The notes beneath the pieces are model-generated. The model was not told where the DNA came from, did no database searches, and worked only from the letters and a program-made list of their open reading frames with translations. From the NCBI RefSeq assembly GCF_034347385.1, contig NZ_CP133777.1, positions 1,674,001 through 1,738,000 on the forward strand: DNA of 64,000 bases. Direction: 5' to 3'. The position numbers and the translations under genes are program-made. The first letter of the stretch is position 1, and each line of letters begins with the position of its first letter. The DNA comes from Actimicrobium sp. CCC2.4 (GTDB lineage: Bacteria; Pseudomonadota; Gammaproteobacteria; Burkholderiales; Burkholderiaceae_D). Below are positions 56,946 to 64,000 of this stretch, in pieces.

Positions 56946-56978
56946 GGCAAGGTACTCCGGAAAAAGTCGATCAGAAAT

Positions 56979-57002
56979 ACCGCCTGGTCAATGCCGGGCG
57001 GT
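56979..57002 (-). terminator. Possible attenuator hairpin in the leuA leader
   Basis: ACCGCC and GGCGGT pair around a 12-base loop, followed on the minus strand by TATTTCT, 34 bases before the leuA start codon. Its position after the leader ORF fits a terminator that is formed when leucine is plentiful. The T-run is weak. Confidence 0.5.
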
Positions 57003-57030
57003 GGAAATTACTAACAGGAGGGGGGTATTT

Positions 57031-57111
57031 TTATGTGCGCTTGACGCGCAGCAGTGCTGGCGACGAGATCGTCAGCAGGAGAAGTTGTAGCGGAAGAAAG
57101 AAATAAGGCAT
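57031..57111 (-). CDS. leuL: Leucine-rich leader peptide of leuA
   Basis: This ORF of 26 codons begins MPYFFLPLQLLLL and ends in TAA at 57033-57031. It has eight leucines, four of them consecutive (CTT CTC CTG CTG), plus another pair at positions 20-21. Such enrichment just upstream of leuA, with a hairpin between, is the standard mark of transcription attenuation by leucyl-tRNA supply. A TTGACA at 57148-57143 is a possible -35, although its -10 would make the leader nearly leaderless. An in-frame stop precedes the ATG. Confidence 0.75.
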   Translation of the reverse strand: MPYFFLPLQLLLLTISSPALLRVKRT

Positions 57112-57404
57112 AGCGGTGAAAGTAGTTCATTGGCCGGACTTGTGTCAAGGAGAATTCGGCCATGCGGTTCGTTTGATATCGCGGCGGCTTGCCGGCGGCG
57201 CGTTGGTTCGCCGTGAAAAGCGCGCTGCATCGTGTATGCCTGATGCTGAAAGCGACCGATGGCGGGAGTGTCAGCAAGGGTATTGCCACATCTTGAATTG
57301 TGATCAGTGGTCACTTAAATTTGACTTGCGGTATATACATCAGGGTAAGTCGCGTAATAACCTGCATGTAAGAAATCTTTTCAACGGATTATTTTTTACA
57401 TGCC
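57112..57404. other. Divergent region, leu leader / pilus genes
   Basis: These 293 bases should hold the leuA promoter (minus strand) and the fimT promoter (plus strand). The part nearest fimT (57310-57404) is AT-rich. A TTGACTTGCGGTATATA stretch near 57321 could be a plus-strand promoter element. No gene was seen. Confidence 0.4.
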
Positions 57405-57929
57405 ATGACTACTGCTCCGTCTCCGGTACCGTCGCCCAGCGCCGCCTTCACCCTGGTGGAATTGCTCGTTGCAATGGCGATTGTCGCCATCTTGCTGGGG
57501 CTGGCCGCTCCGTCTTTCCAGTCCTTCGTGCTTGATGCACGCATTACCTCCGAAGCACAAAAAATCCTGCTGGCGCTGCAGACCGCGCGCAGCGAAGCGT
57601 CGCGCATCAATGCCAGCGTGCTGCTGTGTACCAGCGCCGGCGACAGCGTCTGCGGTACCGACTGGAAGACCAACAAGTTGGTGTTTGCAGATACCGACAA
57701 CAACAAGGTCCGCGGCACAGCTGAAACACTGGTGTTTTCCGGGGCACCTGCAGCGGCAACCACCACCATCACCGGTCCTTCATCAGGCTGGATCCAGTTT
57801 CACCCGTCGGGCCAGGCCAATGCCGCTGCCACCTTCAAGCTGTGTGACACACGCCCCGGCAACGTCGGCCGCCTGGTGTCGGTCGGGTTGACCGGACGCC
57901 CGTCGCTCACTACCACCACTTGTCCCTGA
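57405..57929 (+). CDS. fimT: Type IV pilus minor pilin, FimT/FimU-like
   Basis: This is a minor pilin (pseudopilin) that primes pilus assembly. The 174 residues begin with a short leader and the prepilin segment AAFTLVELLVAMAIVAILLG, with Glu19 as the +5 glutamate. The residue before the cleavage site is Ala14 instead of the near-universal Gly. FQSFVLDARITSEAQKILLALQTARSEA is the typical N-terminal helix continuation of FimT/GspH proteins, and the GspH-type C-terminus is rich in strands. First gene of a minor-pilin operon. Confidence 0.85.
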   Translation: MTTAPSPVPSPSAAFTLVELLVAMAIVAILLGLAAPSFQSFVLDARITSEAQKILLALQTARSEASRINASVLLCTSAGDSVCGTDWKTNKLVFADTDNNKVRGTAETLVFSGAPAAATTTITGPSSGWIQFHPSGQANAAATFKLCDTRPGNVGRLVSVGLTGRPSLTTTTCP

Positions 57930-57937
57930 GGCCAGCG

Positions 57938-58474
57938 ATGATGCCGCGCTCCCTGTCCCGATTCCGTTCCCCGTCGTTGCGCTATCGCGGCTTCACGCTG
58001 ATCGAAGTGATGATCGCGATCGTGGTGCTGGCGTTCGGATTGCTTGCGCTGGCTGGTTTGCAATTGCAGATGCTGCGTTTTTCGCAAAGTGCCAGCTTGC
58101 GCACCATTGCGACGGCCGAAGCCGCCTCACTGGCCGACCACGTGTTGTCGAACCGTGCCGGTCTGGACGCCAATTACTACGACCTGTCTGCACCACCGAC
58201 GACGACGACGGCTGTCGCGGCGTGCATGACGGCGACTGGTTGTAGCGGGCAGGAGATTGCCCGGACGGCGTTAGCCATCTGGAGCCAGAACCTCCTCGAC
58301 TTGCTGGGCCCGGGTGCCGGGGGCATCATTTGTATTGACTCGACCCCCGCTGATGGCACGTTGGCCGCACCGGCCTGCGACCACTCCGCCAATGCGCCGT
58401 ATGTGATCAAGATCTGGTGGAAAGACGAGCGCAACGGTAACGTCGGGCAGTTCGTGACGAGCTTTCAGCCATGA
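57938..58474 (+). CDS. pilV: Type IV pilus modification protein PilV
   Basis: PilV is a minor pilin. The start at 57938 (or 57941) follows CTGAGG and gives 178 residues with prepilin motif YRGFTLIEVMIAIVVLAFGL (cleavage after Gly18, Glu at +5). The family-typical LRFSQSASLRTIATAEAASLADHV follows. The C-terminal part contains four cysteines, perhaps two disulfides. The stop overlaps the pilW start by ATGA. Confidence 0.88.
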   Translation: MMPRSLSRFRSPSLRYRGFTLIEVMIAIVVLAFGLLALAGLQLQMLRFSQSASLRTIATAEAASLADHVLSNRAGLDANYYDLSAPPTTTTAVAACMTATGCSGQEIARTALAIWSQNLLDLLGPGAGGIICIDSTPADGTLAAPACDHSANAPYVIKIWWKDERNGNVGQFVTSFQP

Positions 58475-59286
58475 GCGCCCGAATGGCGCGTCGCCTTGCT
58501 GGCGGTTTCGGCCTGATCGAAGTAATGATCTCGATCGCCATTTCGCTGACCGTTATTTTAGCGGTGACCGGCTTGTATCTCACGCAGAAAGGCGCCTACA
58601 CCAGCCAGGGAGCACTCTCAAGGGTGCAGGAAAATGCACGCTACCTGATGCGCGTGATGACGCATGATTTGCGCCTATCCGGTTATCGGGACGTCAATGC
58701 CAGCTCGACTTTTACGACCAATCCTGCCGGCAGCAAGCTGTTCATTGATGCGCTCAATGGCACCAGTACGAATGCCAGCGATACCTTGACCTTGCGGTTT
58801 TACGGCGCTTCAGACACCTCCGGCGTGGCTGATCGCAGCATTCTCGATTGCCTGGGCAATCCCCTCGGTCGCGACATGATGGTCACGCAAATCTACACGG
58901 TACAGACCGATCCGGCGTCACTGGAGCCAACGCTGTATTGCACGGTTGGCGCGAATTCGGCACCCCTGGTCACCGGTGTCGATAGCCTGCAATTGCTGTA
59001 CGTGGTTGATCTTGACGGTGGCGGTACGCGGTTCAGTTATCAGCCTGCCGGTGTGGCCGACATGAGCAAAGTGGTCAGCGTACTGGTCTCGGCAGTCGTG
59101 CGTAGCAGTTCGGCCGATAACGTCAAGCCGGCGACAGCGCCGGTCTTCAATCATTTCGGGTTGCAATATGCGCCCGGCAATACCGCACCGGGCAGCGATG
59201 CCGGCAGCGTGTTCAGACCGGCCAATGATGGCCGTCTGCGAAAACGCGTGACGTTTTCGGTGGCGTTGCGCAATCGACTGGATTGA
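58471..59286 (+). CDS. pilW: Type IV pilus assembly protein PilW
   Basis: PilW is a minor pilin, 271 residues, starting at 58471 within the pilV stop. The prepilin site is GGFGLIEVMISIAISLTVIL (cleavage after Gly12). LSRVQENARYLMRVMTHDLRLSGYRDV is a PilW-family hallmark, as is the middle VDSLQLLYVVD segment. The C-terminus ends with VTFSVALRNRLD. It is coupled to pilX. Confidence 0.9.
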   Translation: MSARMARRLAGGFGLIEVMISIAISLTVILAVTGLYLTQKGAYTSQGALSRVQENARYLMRVMTHDLRLSGYRDVNASSTFTTNPAGSKLFIDALNGTSTNASDTLTLRFYGASDTSGVADRSILDCLGNPLGRDMMVTQIYTVQTDPASLEPTLYCTVGANSAPLVTGVDSLQLLYVVDLDGGGTRFSYQPAGVADMSKVVSVLVSAVVRSSSADNVKPATAPVFNHFGLQYAPGNTAPGSDAGSVFRPANDGRLRKRVTFSVALRNRLD

Positions 59287-59873
59287 TGATGACGACTTCT
59301 TCAACGACATGGCGGGTCATACCGCGCGAACAGGGATCGACGCTGCTGATCGGCATGCTATTCCTGATCATCCTGGCCTTGCTGGGCCTGAGTGCGGCAT
59401 TGATCAGCAAGACCGATGAGCGCATGGCGCGCAATAGCCGGGATCGCAATGTCGCGTTCTTTGCTGCCGAATCGGCGCTGCGCGATGCGCGTGCAGATAT
59501 CCACCTCCCGGCTAGCCGGATCCAGGGCGCGACCGGTGCCGTTGCCGATTGCAGCGGAGTGACCACAAAGGGCTTATGCCTGCCTGCCACGGCTGGCCAG
59601 CCGCAGGTGTGGGAAACGTACCTGACCGATCCGGCGCGTTCGGTCGAGTACGGCGAAATGACGTCGCTGACCACCGCGCAGAAATTCAAAGTAGCGCCGG
59701 CACCGGGTGGAGTTATCGCCCCGCCACGGTATTTGATCGAAGCACTGCCCGATATCAATGGCGTGAGCCTGAGCGCCAAGGTCCCGCAGAAATGGCTGTA
59801 TCGCATCACTGCCATCGGTTATGGCGCGAACGCCGGTACCAGCGTCATCGTGCAGGAAACCATTCGTCCCTGA
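59286..59873 (+). CDS. pilX: Type IV pilus assembly protein PilX
   Basis: PilX is a minor pilin. ATG 59286 overlaps the pilW stop; TTG 59283 and ATG 59289 are alternatives. The 195 residues carry EQGSTLLIGMLFLIILALLG, a prepilin-like helix with no Glu at +5, which can occur in PilX/GspK-type pilins. The SKTDERMARNSRDRNVAFFAAESALRDA region is typical of PilX N-terminal domains. pilY1 starts 36 bases later. Confidence 0.88.
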   Translation: MMTTSSTTWRVIPREQGSTLLIGMLFLIILALLGLSAALISKTDERMARNSRDRNVAFFAAESALRDARADIHLPASRIQGATGAVADCSGVTTKGLCLPATAGQPQVWETYLTDPARSVEYGEMTSLTTAQKFKVAPAPGGVIAPPRYLIEALPDINGVSLSAKVPQKWLYRITAIGYGANAGTSVIVQETIRP

Positions 59874-59908
59874 GTTACCCAATCTGACCTTCCGGTCACG
59901 GAGATATC

Positions 59909-62900
59909 ATGTCCATCCAAACCCGTCTGATCCGCCGGCCCCTTCCTCTGATGACGTCGGCTTTGGTCGTCGCCCTGCTGCTCCCCGCTTCGACGGACGC
60001 CGCGCCGCTGGCGCTGGCGACTGCCCCGCTGTACACCACAAGTGCGGTCAAGCCGCAAGTGATGATCGACATGTCGAAAGACCAGCAGCTGTTTTTCAAG
60101 GCCTATAACGATTATTCCGATCTGCTTGGCGACGGGGTGATTCAGACCACCTATACCAATAATGTGGAGTACTACGGCTATTTTGATTCAGCCAAGTGCT
60201 ATGACTATTCCACCGCACGCGGTCGCTTCGAACCGGCTGCAATGGCAGTGACTCACTATTGCACCGGGAAGTGGAGCGGTAATTTCCTGAACTGGGCGAC
60301 GATGTCACGCATGGATGCGGTGCGCAAACTGCTCTACGGCGGTATGCGCGCGACCGATGGGGCAGAAACGGTGCTCGAGCGTTCGTTCCAGCCTATGGAT
60401 GCCCATTCGTGGGCCAAGTATTACAACGGCCCCGACTTGTCGCAGCTGACGCCGTTTTCGGTGGCGCAAGATGTTGGCACGTCGCTGCAAAGTACCTCGT
60501 CGCTGGAGATCAGCGCTGGCCTGAAGTCACCGGTGACGACAACAACTTGGGGCGACGTGGCGCTGGGCGACCAGGTGCGACTGACGGCAATAAATCGGGA
60601 TGGTACCGACGCGGCGGCCGCGGCTTTCATGGTCGGCTGGGTCTCGTCAGTAGGAGATCGCTTGCAGATTAACGTACCGAGCAATGGCATTCCGAGTGGT
60701 GGTTCGGGAACCTACTCCCGGTGGACACTGACCAATCTGACGCGAACCGGCGTGACCTTGTGCAATGTGACTCCGAACGATACAACGGCTCCAAACCGGT
60801 ATTCGCAAAACAATAGTGCCGCGCCGCAAATTCGTGTTGCCAGAGGCAACTACGCATTATGGGCATCGAATGAGCGCTGGCAATGCAACTGGGCCGAAGA
60901 GCATGCGAATACGCAGGGCGAGTCCGGTTCGTCCAACGGCAACGTGCCTCTTGTGTCCGGGATGAATTCATCGGCGGATAATCCGAAGCGTGCCAGCCGT
61001 GGCCTGAACACGACCGTGGCACCATCGACTACCGGCGAATACATCGCCCGCGTTCAGGTTTGCGTAGCGGGTCTGCGCGAAACCGAAAAATGCAAGCGCT
61101 ATCCCGACGGTACCTACAAGCCGATCGGGTTGCTTCACACCTATGGCGATAGCGACAGTAATTTGATGCAGTTCGGAATGATGAGTGGCAGCTACCAGAA
61201 GAATATTTCGGGGGGCGTACTGCGCCGCAATGTGGTTGATTTTGCCTCGGAGGTCGATGGGGCACTGCCAACTTCCAACGGCAAGTTCAGCAGCGTCAAG
61301 GGCATCGTCTACAACATGAATTTGTTGCGCTTGTATGGCTACGATTATGGCGATGGCACGTATATCGCCAATGACGGTTGTACGTTTCAGATGCCCGGCC
61401 TGGTACAAAGCGGCGGCGGTACCAACCTGGGAGATTTCGCGAATGAGGGAAATTGCTCGAGCTGGGGCAATCCGATGTCGGAAATTTACCTTGAATCGCT
61501 GCGCTATTTTGCAGGAAAATCGCCCACGTCCAGCTATGGCTATCCGGCCGGCAGCAAGGACGACAGGATTGGTCGACAGGGCAACCAGACCTTGGGCTTG
61601 ACCGTTGAAACCTGGGTCGACCCCTTGACCGTGAACAATTATTGCTCGGCATTGAATACGCTGGTCTTCAATCCCAGCGTGTCGTCGTATGACGGTGATC
61701 AGATGGGCGGCATAAACGATCTGGGCAGCACGCTCAGCGCGGCAGACTTGACAACCCAGATCGGTATCACGGAAGGCATCAACGGCAACAAATGGTTTGT
61801 CGGTAGTAATGCCGGCAGCGCTAGTAGTGCCGACGGTCTGTGTACGGCGAAGACGGTCAACGGGCTGGGTCTGGTGGCAGGTCTCTGCCCGGAAGGTCCC
61901 GGAACCAAGGGGACATTCCAGATTGCCGGTGCCGCCTGGTACGCCCATACCAACCGGATCCGCTCGAGGCCGGATCCCGTCGCCGCGGCCGTGCCGGCTG
62001 CCGATACGAAGTCGTTGAAAGTGACCACCTACGGAATCCAGCTGGCCGGCAGTACGCCGAAGATCAACCTTGTTGTCAATGGCAAGCCGGTCGTTCTGCT
62101 ACCGGCTTACCGGATGAACGCCGGGGGCAGAGGCATCTACAGCTCCGGCACCCTTGTCGATTTCAAGATCATTTCGCAGACCCCGACCAGTGGGTCGTTC
62201 TATGTCAACTGGGAAGACTCCAGTCAGGGTGGTGACTTTGACCAGGATGTCTGGGGCATGCTGAACTACGTCATTTCGGGAAATACCCTCAAGATCACCA
62301 CGGGGATCGTCGGTGCCTCGTCCATCAACGGGCAGGGTTTCGGGTATGTTATTTCAGGTACGGACAAGGATGGTCCGCATTTTCACTCTGGTGTCTACGG
62401 CTACTCGTTCACAGATCCGACCAACCTGACGGTGACGCCGGCCGGTAGCTACCTCAACGCTTCCGGTGGCTGCAACGCGTGCGCCGGAAGCCTGAATCCA
62501 CCCACTACGGCTACTTATCAGGCTTCGGGTGAGGTGTCGTTCCAGTTACAAGATCCCCTGTTCTACGCCGCAAAATGGGGGGGCTTTATCGATGGTAATG
62601 GTAATGGCAAGCCCGACAATGTATCCGAATGGGACACCCGTCTGAGCAATGGTCGGCAAGGCTCGGATGGGATTCCCGATAACTATTTCTATGTCACTAA
62701 TCCGGCTGCACTGGAGGTTTCGCTGCAACGTGCTTTCCAGTCCATTTTGCTCAATGCCTCGTCGGCATCGGTGGCCAGTAGCTCGACATCCCTCAATACC
62801 GGTGCGCATATTTATCAGGCACGTTTCAATCCGTCGGACTGGTCCGGGCAATTGCAGGATTTTCCGATCGATCGAAATGGCGTGGTTGCGCCAACCCCGC

Positions 62901-64000
62901 TCTGGGATGCGGGAGCCGCGTTGAATGGCCGGTCGCCGGCGTCGCGGGTGGTTCTTAGCTATAACGGCTTACCGGACATGCTCGGCGAAGGTGGAATTGC
63001 GTTTAATTGGGCAGCTTTGCCGGCACCCTACAAGTCGGCGCTCAATATCAATTCCGGGGCAATTAATGATGGCCGGGGCGAGTTGCGACTGAACTGGATC
63101 CGTGGCAACCAGACTCTGGAAGGCACGGCCTTCGACGCGTTTCGCGTGCGTCGGACGTCCGTGCTTGGCGATATCGTTAACTCGAATCCGCAATTCGTCG
63201 GCAAGCCTGACGGCGGCTACGCCGATCCGGATTATCCGGGTTTCATTTCGACATGGTCAGCGCGCACACCGATGGTCTATGTCGGCAGCAACGATGGAAT
63301 GCTCCATGGATTTTCTGCGACGGACGGCACCGAAAAATTGGCATTTGTCCCATCGCGCCTGATGCCGGTGCTGTCGCGATTGCCGGACCAGGGACTAGCC
63401 CATTCCTATCTGGTAGACGGCACGCCCATCGTGCGGGATGCCAAGGTCAACGGGGCCTGGAAAACCTTCCTGGTCGGCGGTCTGGCCAGCGGCGGACCCA
63501 GCGTGTTTGCGCTGGACGTCACCGATCCCGACAGTTTCAGCGAAGCTGCGACCAAGGCAGCCGCCATCGTCCAGTGGGAATTTACCGACGCCGTCGATGC
63601 GGACCTGGGCTTCACGTTCGGCCAGCCATCGATCGTCAAGATGGCAAATGGTCGCTGGGCTGCGGTGTTCGGCAACGGCTACAACAACACCTCGAGCGGC
63701 AACGCGTTTTTATACATCGTCTTCCTCGACCGTGCTGCCGGTAAAAAAACCTGGACGGCTGGTGTCGACTACCTGAAGCTGGCGACGGATAGTGCGATCG
63801 GTTCGCCGGCCACGCCGAACGGCTTGTCGGAGCCATTGCCGGTCGATGTCGATGGCAATGGCATGGTCGATGCCGTCTATGCCGGCGACCTGCGCGGCAA
63901 CATGTGGAAGTTTGCGCTCAGCAATGCCAATTCATCGGCCTGGGGAGCCGCTCAGTTGCTCTACACGGCCAAATCGGCCAGCGGCGTCGCGCAGCCAATC
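59909..64000 (+). CDS. pilY1: Pilus tip adhesin/assembly factor PilY1 (partial, runs off the window)
   Basis: PilY1/PilC is a secreted pilus-tip protein needed for pilus extension and adhesion. The frame runs from ATG 59909 through 1364 codons to the window end with no stop. Residues 1-32 are a signal peptide (SALVVALLLPASTDA). The N-terminal KPQVMIDMSKDQQLFFKAYND and SGNFLNWATMSRMDAVRKLL are PilY1-family features. The C-terminal beta-propeller (VGSNDGMLHGF, VDGTPIVRDAKVNGAWKTFL) contains a calcium loop, DVDGNGMVDAVYAGD, at about residue 1313. A second Asp/Asn-rich loop, DGNGNGKPDNVSEWD, is near residue 895. Confidence 0.95.
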   Translation, partial: MSIQTRLIRRPLPLMTSALVVALLLPASTDAAPLALATAPLYTTSAVKPQVMIDMSKDQQLFFKAYNDYSDLLGDGVIQTTYTNNVEYYGYFDSAKCYDYSTARGRFEPAAMAVTHYCTGKWSGNFLNWATMSRMDAVRKLLYGGMRATDGAETVLERSFQPMDAHSWAKYYNGPDLSQLTPFSVAQDVGTSLQSTSSLEISAGLKSPVTTTTWGDVALGDQVRLTAINRDGTDAAAAAFMVGWVSSVGDRLQINVPSNGIPSGGSGTYSRWTLTNLTRTGVTLCNVTPNDTTAPNRYSQNNSAAPQIRVARGNYALWASNERWQCNWAEEHANTQGESGSSNGNVPLVSGMNSSADNPKRASRGLNTTVAPSTTGEYIARVQVCVAGLRETEKCKRYPDGTYKPIGLLHTYGDSDSNLMQFGMMSGSYQKNISGGVLRRNVVDFASEVDGALPTSNGKFSSVKGIVYNMNLLRLYGYDYGDGTYIANDGCTFQMPGLVQSGGGTNLGDFANEGNCSSWGNPMSEIYLESLRYFAGKSPTSSYGYPAGSKDDRIGRQGNQTLGLTVETWVDPLTVNNYCSALNTLVFNPSVSSYDGDQMGGINDLGSTLSAADLTTQIGITEGINGNKWFVGSNAGSASSADGLCTAKTVNGLGLVAGLCPEGPGTKGTFQIAGAAWYAHTNRIRSRPDPVAAAVPAADTKSLKVTTYGIQLAGSTPKINLVVNGKPVVLLPAYRMNAGGRGIYSSGTLVDFKIISQTPTSGSFYVNWEDSSQGGDFDQDVWGMLNYVISGNTLKITTGIVGASSINGQGFGYVISGTDKDGPHFHSGVYGYSFTDPTNLTVTPAGSYLNASGGCNACAGSLNPPTTATYQASGEVSFQLQDPLFYAAKWGGFIDGNGNGKPDNVSEWDTRLSNGRQGSDGIPDNYFYVTNPAALEVSLQRAFQSILLNASSASVASSSTSLNTGAHIYQARFNPSDWSGQLQDFPIDRNGVVAPTPLWDAGAALNGRSPASRVVLSYNGLPDMLGEGGIAFNWAALPAPYKSALNINSGAINDGRGELRLNWIRGNQTLEGTAFDAFRVRRTSVLGDIVNSNPQFVGKPDGGYADPDYPGFISTWSARTPMVYVGSNDGMLHGFSATDGTEKLAFVPSRLMPVLSRLPDQGLAHSYLVDGTPIVRDAKVNGAWKTFLVGGLASGGPSVFALDVTDPDSFSEAATKAAAIVQWEFTDAVDADLGFTFGQPSIVKMANGRWAAVFGNGYNNTSSGNAFLYIVFLDRAAGKKTWTAGVDYLKLATDSAIGSPATPNGLSEPLPVDVDGNGMVDAVYAGDLRGNMWKFALSNANSSAWGAAQLLYTAKSASGVAQPI

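Noticed and set aside
1-64000. CRISPR arrays, prophage, integrase or tRNA-associated island boundaries
   Set aside because: No regularly spaced repeats, phage genes, integrase or tRNA were recognised; the repeats seen are short palindromic or GGGTCAGAGT types.

Overview
The window is about 60% GC chromosomal DNA that reads as a betaproteobacterium of the Burkholderiales, probably family Oxalobacteraceae. This placement is inferred from gene content and order (thrC-moeA-moaD-moaE, flhB-flhA-flhF-flhG-fliA-motC-motD, DUF4148 proteins, IrlRS/CusRS-type regulators, a HemP peptide). No rRNA or tRNA gene was recognised.

Layout. 1-4809: SUF iron-sulfur operon on the minus strand (sufA-B-C-D-S; sufS runs off the left edge) behind two IscR type 1-like operators. 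4815-6900: REP-like repeats, a secreted lipase-like protein with a YfaP-type C-terminus, and a small EF-hand-like lipoprotein. 7355-16341: MdtABC-type RND efflux operon with its outer membrane channel. 16359-19981: a compact island with the look of type III secretion cargo: a 704-residue amidohydrolase-fold protein, two paralogous CesT-like chaperones and a short protein sharing the large protein's N-terminal motif. 20010-28179: flagellar genes, with flhB bracketed by inverted copies of a GGGTCAGAGT repeat. 28318-33224: small housekeeping genes, an M3 peptidase and a cytosine methyltransferase with a probable restriction partner. 33243-36617: a metal-type two-component system divergent from two tandem DUF4148 genes that share a TTACA-N4/5-TGTAA box. 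36695-44601: split chromate transporter, PHB depolymerase-like esterase, DUF1499 protein, an unusual deacetylase-like protein, HemP and OpgD. 44923-48854: a nucleotidyltransferase-like protein with effector-like disordered ends, an XRE-cupin regulator, and kbl plus an SDR-type threonine dehydrogenase. 48917-52329: thrC and molybdopterin genes. 52523-56945: clpB and leuA, with a leucine-rich leader peptide upstream of leuA. 57405-64000: type IV pilus minor pilins and the start of pilY1.

Most of the window is core metabolism and motility. The most promising candidate for an undescribed system is the chaperone/effector-like island at 16359-19981. The nucleotidyltransferase-like gene at 44923-45882 may be related cargo. 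No secretion apparatus other than the flagellar export genes is visible, so secretion is an inference. Regulatory signals that can be read directly include the IscR-like sites, the leu leader, an operator-like palindrome between the XRE-cupin gene and kbl, and the copper-type boxes.
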